Below are positions 57,756 to 64,000 of a stretch of 64,000 nt of DNA, one piece after another. Made by a program: the position numbers and the translations under genes. The stretch is from positions 12,127,318 to 12,191,317 of the forward strand of contig NC_061131.1 in NCBI RefSeq assembly GCF_905220365.1, written 5' to 3'. This DNA comes from Vanessa cardui (lineage: Eukaryota; Arthropoda; Insecta; Lepidoptera; Nymphalidae). Every line of letters starts with the position of its first letter. Position 1 is the stretch's first letter. Below the pieces are notes generated by a model. The model saw only the letters and a list, made by a program, of their open reading frames with translations, was not told the DNA's origin and made no database searches.

Positions 57756-59495
57756 CTTAAAAGATAAAACAAATATTTAAGCAATATTATTGTGTTGGAG
57801 TTAGAAAGATGATATATTTAAACAGCAAATAGCAATACTAGTGAGCAAGCCAGTGTAACTAGAAACACAAGGTATAACATCTTAGTTGTTAAGGTTGGTG
57901 GTGGATTGTTTTTGCATGGAATGGTTAAATGTTTCTTATGGCGCCAATGTCTATGGGCGATAATGACCTCTTACAATCCCATTACCCATTAGACCATCCA
58001 TCTGTTTACATCATATTTTATAAAAAATGCTTGCATCTATGTAAATACAAAGATTACACTGTTGCACATATCTTTTGATTTGCTATATTTTAATTGTAAT
58101 AATAAATTACATTAAAATCAATATTGGTTTATTTAAGGCTTTGAGAATAGAACACAAAATTAATATGTTGTAAGTGCTTTTTTAAATTACAGATTAATTA
58201 CTCTATTTTATTTAGTAAAATATTACAATATTACAATGAAAAACTTTATGTATCAATCCTGTGTGCCGATACATTTAAAGGTGTAATATTTTAGTTTCTT
58301 TGGTTAATTTAATTTAAAATTGCAAGGAAGGTTTTACAGTACCATATTGATATAACTCATTGGTTATTAAATACTAATATATAAATGAACTACTGAGTAT
58401 ATTCACTATAAATACCTTTGCAATATTTTATTTTTAAGTATGTCTATCCACTAAATCAATAATGTTACTAATTGGTAAAAATACTTATTTTAAACATAAT
58501 TGTTGATAATTTGCTAACTGAATTTGAGTTACTATTTAATTTGGTTATTATACCAATATGTTGTAAACCATATTTTGTTTTTTTTTTTCTTTATATTTAG
58601 AAAATAATATTTTAAATTTATTGTTTAGTGATCATTATACCTCATGACTTTCAGAAGTATCAACATTCCTTACATTGCCCTACCACCATTGAGCTTAGGA
58701 ACTAAGATGTTATAACATTGTGCCGGTAATAACACTGGCTCACTCACCATTCAAACCAGAATACAATGATACACATACTGCTATTTTGCAGTAAGACATT
58801 TGATAAAAGGGTGGTACCTCCAATGCTAAAGAACCTTAAATATAAGTAAATATATGCATAATAACCTCATTATCTTCATTGATTTCATCCTTCCATTCAT
58901 AAATTGATGTTACTTGAGGAACAATGTTGACACAGGCAGCAAGTTTGTTTTTAACAAGCCCATGGCCAATTGTTTTCCCAACATCTGTGTTAGGGACAGT
59001 TACATATGCTACCGAGTATTTATCTGTAAAATACGAAAACATAATAAGTATTATTTCTTATTCACAGTATAAAAAATCAACATAAATATATACATTATTG
59101 AGTAGCCAAATTAACTATAAAAATGTTCAAATCATTAATAAAAATAAAAATTTGAATTTTAAACCTTTAATAGACTGTATAATAATAAAAGTAAGTTTAT
59201 TCAAACAATAAAGTTATTTTAAAATTAGTTGTGTACTAGATTATACAATATATTTTTAAGAAAATGTTAATAAACAGATGGGTAGTATAAAAATAATACA
59301 GTTTATTAATTATGCTAAAGTTAACAATATCGAAATAGTAATAGATTAAAAATATTATATAGTTTTATATTCTTAATATTCATTACCTGCATCTATGCTG
59401 CCCGAAGACATATTTAGTTGAGCAATGACAAAACAGGGCCTTAATACAGACAAATAAAAAGCCAATAAATGTTTTCGGTTCACCAACGTGAGCAT
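57591..59495 (-). CDS. CutA family protein (CUTA homolog)
   Basis: Three exons on the minus strand: 59387-59495, 58866-59023 and 57591-57755, giving 143 residues. After a 28-residue hydrophobic leader (MLTLVNRKHLLAFYLSVLRP...) comes a second in-frame Met, then a CutA1 domain. Seen in it are YSVAYVTVPNTDVGKTI, the strongly conserved KLAACVNIVPQVTSIYEWK, the ALLMIKTRTSLVDKL strand and the NHPYEVCEVISLPIKNGNPP motif, ending YLKWIGETVPDSN. CutA proteins are small ferredoxin-like trimers. They are linked in bacteria to divalent-cation tolerance and in mammals to membrane anchoring of acetylcholinesterase; the molecular role is uncertain. The leader may target a membrane or organelle, while starting at Met29 would give a cytosolic form. 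Splice phases join exactly. Confidence 0.96.
57840..58030 (+). repeat. interspersed repeat, GCGCCAATG family
   Basis: In the last intron of the CutA gene. Contains GAGCAAGCCAGTGTAACT, GGCGCCAATGTCTATGGGCG and an A-rich end. A reverse copy of the same family lies at 58640-58770 in the same intron. Confidence 0.55.
58866..59023 (-). CDS. CutA exon 2
   Basis: Acceptor TTTACAG, donor GTTATT. 158 nt that complete Asp and add 52 codons, KYSVAYVT through YEWKDEINEDNE. Confidence 0.96.
59387..59495 (-). CDS. CutA exon 1
   Basis: ATG at 59495-59493 in a favourable AAAATG context. 36 codons plus one base, donor GTAATG. Encodes the leader and the second Met (NMSSGSIDA). Confidence 0.93.
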
Positions 59496-59677
59496 TTTAT
59501 GCTCAGTTTCTGTTATGGGTTTTAATGATTTGTCAAATTTGTCCTACATTTATTATTTCACAAAAATGTTCTATAGAATATTGTCAATATTGACATTTGA
59601 CAACTGACAGTTGAGGCTACAGTTTTACAATTATTTATACTTCACTCTAAATAGTGGTAAATAATAGGAAAACTAGT

Positions 59678-59922
59678 AATATTCACATTAAGTCTTTAAA
59701 ATAACTAATATTAATAAAAATAGTTGCTGTATTAACCATGACTATATGAAACGGTGGCATGAATGCTAGCAGCATTTCCTCGTTTGTTACCAATGGAGGC
59801 AATAAGGCAATATTCACCTTAAGTCTATAAAATAACTAATATAAATCAAAAATAGCTGCTATATTAACCATGACTATATGAAATGGTGGCATGAATACTA
59901 GCAGCATTTCCTCCTTTCCTCC
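59678..59922. repeat. 131-bp tandem duplication upstream of CutA
   Basis: Two units with a 131-bp period. Unit 1 starts at 59678 and unit 2 at 59809; both contain TATTAACCATGACTATATGA and CTAGCAGCATTTCCTC. They differ at scattered bases. Unit 1 begins about 180 bp upstream of the CutA start codon, so it may lie in the promoter. Confidence 0.88.
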
Positions 59923-60719
59923 CAAGTGTAATATTTCTAATGAAGCTTTTCATACTGCTACTCCAAGGTACTTTAACAGCAAAGAGGACAAAAAGATAAT
60001 TTGAAATATTTAAAGATACGAATATTTAGATCATTTAGTTCGCTTAAAAAATGTATGTTTCGTGTAAATAATCATGCTGAAGAGTATAAATAAGTATGTA
60101 TTACCTTTAAGTAAATTGTTATAAATGCCTACTCAGATTATACTATAGAAGGAAAGGTGAAGCGATTCGTACACTAAAGTGCCACGAAATTAAACATAAA
60201 TACAAGCTTTAGCTAATACGAAAAAAAGTGTCTTGGTCAATAAGTCACAAGTGCTATCAGTTTACTTTAAAATAATGTCGTTTTATTAGTACAAACATCT
60301 GTTTTCGACTTTCTAATAGTTTTCGAGATTAGTGACAAATTGGCAGTGTAAAGGTGGTTAATAATTCTGACACTACCATTGTCTATTGCTATTGTTCGTC
60401 CGTCTATCTATTATATTATATAAAAAGTAAGTTTCGTATACATGATTACCAGCTTCATCAGCAAATAAACATATCTAAATGAACTTGTATTATGGGACCA
60501 AGAAATCACAACTTGTATGTTTTCTTATTTTAGAACATGACGTATTTCTATAAATGCTTCATGACTTAATTCAGCGACTGTTACTGAAGCCAAAATCTTA
60601 CTAAAATGTCATGTATTTGAAAGCTTCAATAGTCAACAGCAAAGTTACGAAATTTTAAATATACATTTAATTTCGATTGATATTATGGTGACTTAAGTAA
60701 AGTCACTATAGATATAGTA

Positions 60720-60975
60720 TTATATAATATTGTATATAACGGAGCAGCATGTCCGAGCGCGTTTTTAAAAAACATGACGTCCAGCATAGCTGACGTCACG
60801 AGTGGCAGAGTTTCGATCTTTAACCATCTTCGGTGGTATGAAATAAAACTCAGGAATTAATCCTCTCTGATTTATTCCAATATGAGACGGTCCGATCGCT
60901 CCGACGGCTCGACCAAGTCTGTCGATACCGGCGGGCGCTTGATCTTTTATAACAAGAATAGGTGGGTAGACTTAT
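60720..60975 (+). promoter_or_regulatory. promoter-like or LTR-like segment
   Basis: An island of CpG-rich sequence in AT-rich DNA. A TATATAAC box lies near 60730, a CRE-like GCTGACGTCACG near 60789, an AATAAAA near 60842, and CGATCGCTCCGACGGCTCG follows. This order resembles a retrotransposon long terminal repeat. No second copy, coding region or duplication was found, so the call is weak. Confidence 0.35.
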
Positions 60976-61227
60976 TCACTCAAGATAACAGTTGTTTACA
61001 AACATTAAAATATTTCAGAGTAATTTAACATTTCAAAATTCACTAAAAATTATTCATTTAACAATGAAACAGTTTTAAATTATTAATATAATCATTTCTG
61101 GACACGTGTTTTTCTTAAATTCGTGGCTCCGCGCCGACATATAACATTAATATTAAATTAAACTTCATGATAATGTTCTGGACAGTCCATATGTGTTTTG
61201 CTTTTATCATTTTTGTATTTCTATATT

Positions 61228-61410
61228 ATTTGTAATATTATAAATTTGAAAGTAACTCTGTATGTCTGTCGCTTTTTCACGACCAAACCGCTAAACCGAA
61301 TTTGATTAATTTGGTATAAAACAAACTTGAACTCAAAGAAAAGACATAGGGTTTTTTTGCCATGAAAACCAAAAAATTAAAAAGCGAGTGACGCCGCGGG
61401 CGATAACTAG
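61228..61410 (+). mobile_element. Helitron-like element, family 1
   Basis: Starts AATATTATAAATTTGAAAGT and ends GACGCCGCGGGCGATAACTAG|T. It lies in the gap between the CutA and Spatzle-like genes, less than 100 bp past the Spatzle-like stop codon. Confidence 0.62.
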
Positions 61411-61504
61411 TCTGACACAAAAAAAACAAATGTAATATATTTTTATCCAGCCTTTAAATAAGAGTTTTAAAATAAAAAATACTCGTCATAATAGAAAAAA
61501 AAAA

Positions 61505-61682
61505 CTATTTATTAGTATGGTATAATTTACAAGAGCAACACGTGGGAACTTTGAAGTAGTCCGTTGCAATTTGTTTGTTTTCGTTAATATAGTACATTTC
61601 CTTGAAGGTCCACCTTTGGATGCATGCGCTTTCATAGTTAGGTGCCAGTACGAGTTTGTCAGAACAGTTTGATGTAGAAAAC
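61505..61682 (-). CDS. Spatzle-like exon C (last)
   Basis: Acceptor TTTCAG. Completes Gln and adds 58 codons with SNC, CIQRWTFKEMYYINENKQIA and FKVPTCCSCKL, then TAG. The last two sense codons, AAT AAA, also spell a poly(A) signal. Confidence 0.9.
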
Positions 61683-63784
61683 CTGAAATAAGAATAAATC
61701 TTTCATGTGACACAAAAAAGTAATTGGATATGAATTGCGTGGGATTTATTTAAACATGCCTAATGTATTGTTTGTAATGTATAGTAGTATGTATATTGAA
61801 AGAACTATTTCGTAAGTCCCTTTGTGTTTATTTGAACGGAAATCCACATCTTGACTATAACGTTTTTTTTTCTACTATATTACGAAGATACTTGTTGGTT
61901 GGTTTTTGGCATGCGTTGGTAAGCCCGATTGGTTAGGTACACTCGCTTATCAGACGTTTTACAGGCAGTCAGTGTTCCAGTTTGAAAGTTGAGGGAGCCA
62001 GTGCAAGTTTATACACAAGAGACATATTAAATAATATCTTAAGTTTCCAAGTTGGGTGGGTCATTGGCAATCTAAGGAATGGTTAATATTTCTTCCCTAC
62101 GGGCGGTGGTGAAAAGTAAAGTAAAAAGTAAAGTAAACAGCCTGTAAATTTCCCACTGCTGGGATAAGGCCTCCTCTACCATTAAGGAGAGGGTTTGGAA
62201 CATATTCCACCACGCTGTTCCAATGCGGGTTGTCGGAATGCAGATGTGGCAGAATTTCTATGAAATTAGACACATGCAGGTTTCCTCACGAGGTTTTCCT
62301 TCACCGCCGAGCACGAGATGAATTATAAACACAAATTAAGCACACATATATATATAGTGGTGCTTGCCTGGGTTTGAATCCGCAATCATTGGTTAAGATG
62401 CGCGCGTTTTAACCACTGGACCATCTCAGCTCCTGAGATGGCCCAGTGGTGGTCACTGAACAATTGGTTAGCATGATAATTCTTGAAATAAAATTATGCA
62501 AGCCTTACAGATCTTTCACGTGTCTAATTTGTCTTTATGGAATAACTGTTGTGTTACAAGTGTCAACCACTTAGTGAGTGGTTGATACGAGATTATTAAT
62601 TTCCACTTTATATTAATGAATTAATATAATGTGGAAATTAATAATCTTGTGTTCGACGAAAACCTGCGTGTGTTGGATGATATTTCGTCAAATATTTAAA
62701 TACACAACTAATTCAAATATAGTCCAAGACACGGACGCATAAGTCTGTGAAGAAATAAAAGAAAATATACATACTGGCAAACTTCAGAACGGTATGTTTG
62801 AACTGGATCTTCGTCGTCATTTAGTATGAAGTGCCACGTATTATTTCTACTTTCAGCAAGTTTAGGACGTTGATACTGTAAAGGAAAATTAATTCGTTAA
62901 AATTGTTGTTAATGTTATTGCTAGTTTATTGATTTATTGGGAAGTGATAATTAATATTTCTTAATTTGTAATGTCATTAGGCACTGGTGACCACTAAGGT
63001 ACCATTAAGCCCGACCCATTTGCCAGTCAGCTTTCGTATTTAAGCAAGAGGTTGCTGGTGATTTGGAGATCGAAGGAGTTTTTAATATTTCTTACATAAT
63101 TTTTTCTACTTCTTTCTTTGATCTGTGGCGACTACTTATAGACCGGGAGATGATAATGACAAAATATTTGGTCATTTGTTACAGTATGGCGGTTCTTCAG
63201 GGTTCTAATTACGTTAAGGCAAAAAGGAAAATGATGGTCATAGCGCTCGCACCGGCGGCCCAATCGCGTGGACTTTAATCGAACGCGTCGGAAAAATAAC
63301 GAGTGTCGAACGATTTGTTCCACAAAAATGCTTGTATTTTCAGAGAGTCGAAAAAAAAAGAAGCAGGCGGTAGCGTAATGCCATACTTCTCGGATGTGGC
63401 TTACAGCTCGCCATACCGACGCGAATACATTAATTTTAACAAAACAATTCAACCATTTGTAATTTAATTTTTGTGTCCCATATGCTTGTCCCTTTAAAAA
63501 AAAAAACAAATAGACAAAAATCACGACGAGACAAAAAAGACGATATACAGACTTCTGTTATTTTTGAATTTCTATTCTTGTTCTTTTAAGCGTAACTGAA
63601 GACATTATAATATTTATTAGTGGCAAAATTTATTGATTTAAAAATCGAACAGTTTCTTGAGAATTTAAGTGTAGTATACCTGCACTTTTGATTCACAAAG
63701 TTTAATCTCCTGATCTTCTTCCTCGGAATATTCTTCATCGGAATTTGAAATCCTTGGGTAAATTTTGGGGTGTTTAGTTCGTAT
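61505..63784 (-). CDS. Spatzle-like cystine-knot cytokine (C-terminal three exons)
   Basis: Three exons on the minus strand: 63680-63784, 62775-62875 and 61505-61682. Together they give 127 residues to a TAG stop. The sequence has the seven-cysteine layout of the Spatzle C-terminal domain: IKLC, a WHFILND strand, YRSEVC, SNC, YESACIQRW, DYFKVPTCCSC. Spatzle family proteins are secreted, cut by a serine protease, and dimerise to activate Toll receptors in immunity and development. An Arg before ISNSDEEYS in the first exon is a plausible cleavage site, as in Drosophila Spatzle. The N-terminal exons, with signal peptide and pro-domain, lie beyond the right edge. Which Spatzle paralog this is cannot be told. 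Confidence 0.88.
61508..61513 (-). terminator. possible poly(A) signal overlapping coding end
   Basis: AATAAA formed by the last two codons before the TAG stop. I saw no better AATAAA within the next 60 nt downstream. Confidence 0.4.
61975..62111 (+). repeat. interspersed repeat, GCGCCAATG family, broken by a SINE
   Basis: Contains GGGAGCCAGTGCAAGTT and AAGGAATGGTTAATATTTCT, then is interrupted after GGGCGGTGGTG by the minus-strand SINE at 62112. In the 25.75-26.24 kb copy a SINE sits inside the same family. Confidence 0.5.
62112..62434 (-). repeat. SINE with inverted head fragment
   Basis: Full-length minus-strand SINE in the intron between the last two Spatzle-like exons, with tail AAAGTAAA repeats. 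Directly after its head at about 62433 a second, plus-strand copy of the first 20 or so bases follows (TGAGATGGCCCAGTGG), making a head-to-head fold-back. Confidence 0.87.
62590..62647. repeat. 58-bp palindrome
   Basis: Arms of 28 bp with one mismatch around a 2-base centre. The left arm begins AGATTATTAATTTCCACTTT. A smaller hairpin (CAACCACT and AGTGGTTG) lies just to the left at 62564-62584. It may be a palindromic MITE. Confidence 0.85.
62775..62875 (-). CDS. Spatzle-like exon B
   Basis: Acceptor TTTACAG, donor GTATGT. 33 codons (YQRPKLAES, NNTWHFILNDDED, QTYRSEVC) plus two bases of Gln. Confidence 0.88.
63680..63784 (-). CDS. Spatzle-like exon A
   Basis: Acceptor TTTCTAG, donor GTATAC. 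35 codons: IRTKHPKIYPRISNSDEEYS, an acidic stretch and the first knot cysteine. Confidence 0.85.
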
Positions 63785-64000
63785 CTAGAAAATAATGTTG
63801 TATTAGAAAGATTTTATGGATGAAAGTTATTTTTGGGTCATTAACTGGAGCTATAAAAATTAAATTAATCCAACACATATGTGGATGTGTATGAAATTAA
63901 GATGAACTTCCGACATTTTTCATATTCTGCTTATGAGTAGATAACATTTGACAAAGTCTTTTTGAAAATTTATTATCTATATGATTGAAATGGGATAAAT

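Larger units (their letters stand above)
59496..61504. other. intergenic, CutA to Spatzle-like gene
   Basis: Holds the 131-bp tandem duplication, a CpG-rich LTR-like segment near 60735-60970 and a Helitron-like element at 61228-61410. No gene was recognised. Confidence 0.7.

Noticed and set aside
63132..63524. 130-codon minus-strand open frame between Spatzle-like exons
   Set aside because: It has no knot motifs and sits in an intron whose flanking exons join in phase without it.
1..64000. CRISPR arrays, rRNA or bacterial operon features
   Set aside because: None seen. The sequence is clearly an intron-rich insect nuclear genome.

Overview
The window looks like butterfly or moth (Lepidoptera) nuclear DNA. 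It is AT-rich, the genes are split by GT-AG introns, and it carries many copies of a tRNA-derived SINE resembling the butterfly Metulj type, plus Helitron-like elements ending in CTAG. The species cannot be told from the sequence. Three protein genes are present, all on the minus strand.

From position 1 to 54111 lies most of slowpoke (slo), the large-conductance Ca2+-activated K+ (BK) channel. I could join 14 successive coding exon positions, with matching phases, into one reading frame of about 623 codons: S0, the voltage sensor, the TVGYGD pore, RCK1 and the CKACH heme-binding site. The frame runs off the left edge before RCK2 and the calcium bowl. Three exon positions are mutually exclusive clusters: three versions of a 92-nt exon (S6 tail and RCK1 linker), two of a 106-nt exon and two of a 113-nt exon, or 12 combinations within the window. 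The first coding exon is separated from the rest by a 41-kb intron in which I see transposable elements but no gene.

At 57591-59495 is a three-exon CutA family gene (143 aa). At 61505-63784 are the last three exons of a Spatzle-like cystine-knot cytokine, whose 5' part lies beyond the right edge. The three genes are not obviously related in function.

Mobile DNA: about eleven SINE copies, several with target-site duplications of 8-14 bp; several Helitron-like families; a hAT-type MITE with a perfect 8-bp duplication; and long palindromes. The most unusual region is 6.4-8.9 kb, where CpG-rich islands surround the three alternative S6-tail exons in otherwise AT-rich sequence. One island is a strong G-quadruplex candidate on the sense strand just upstream of an exon acceptor.
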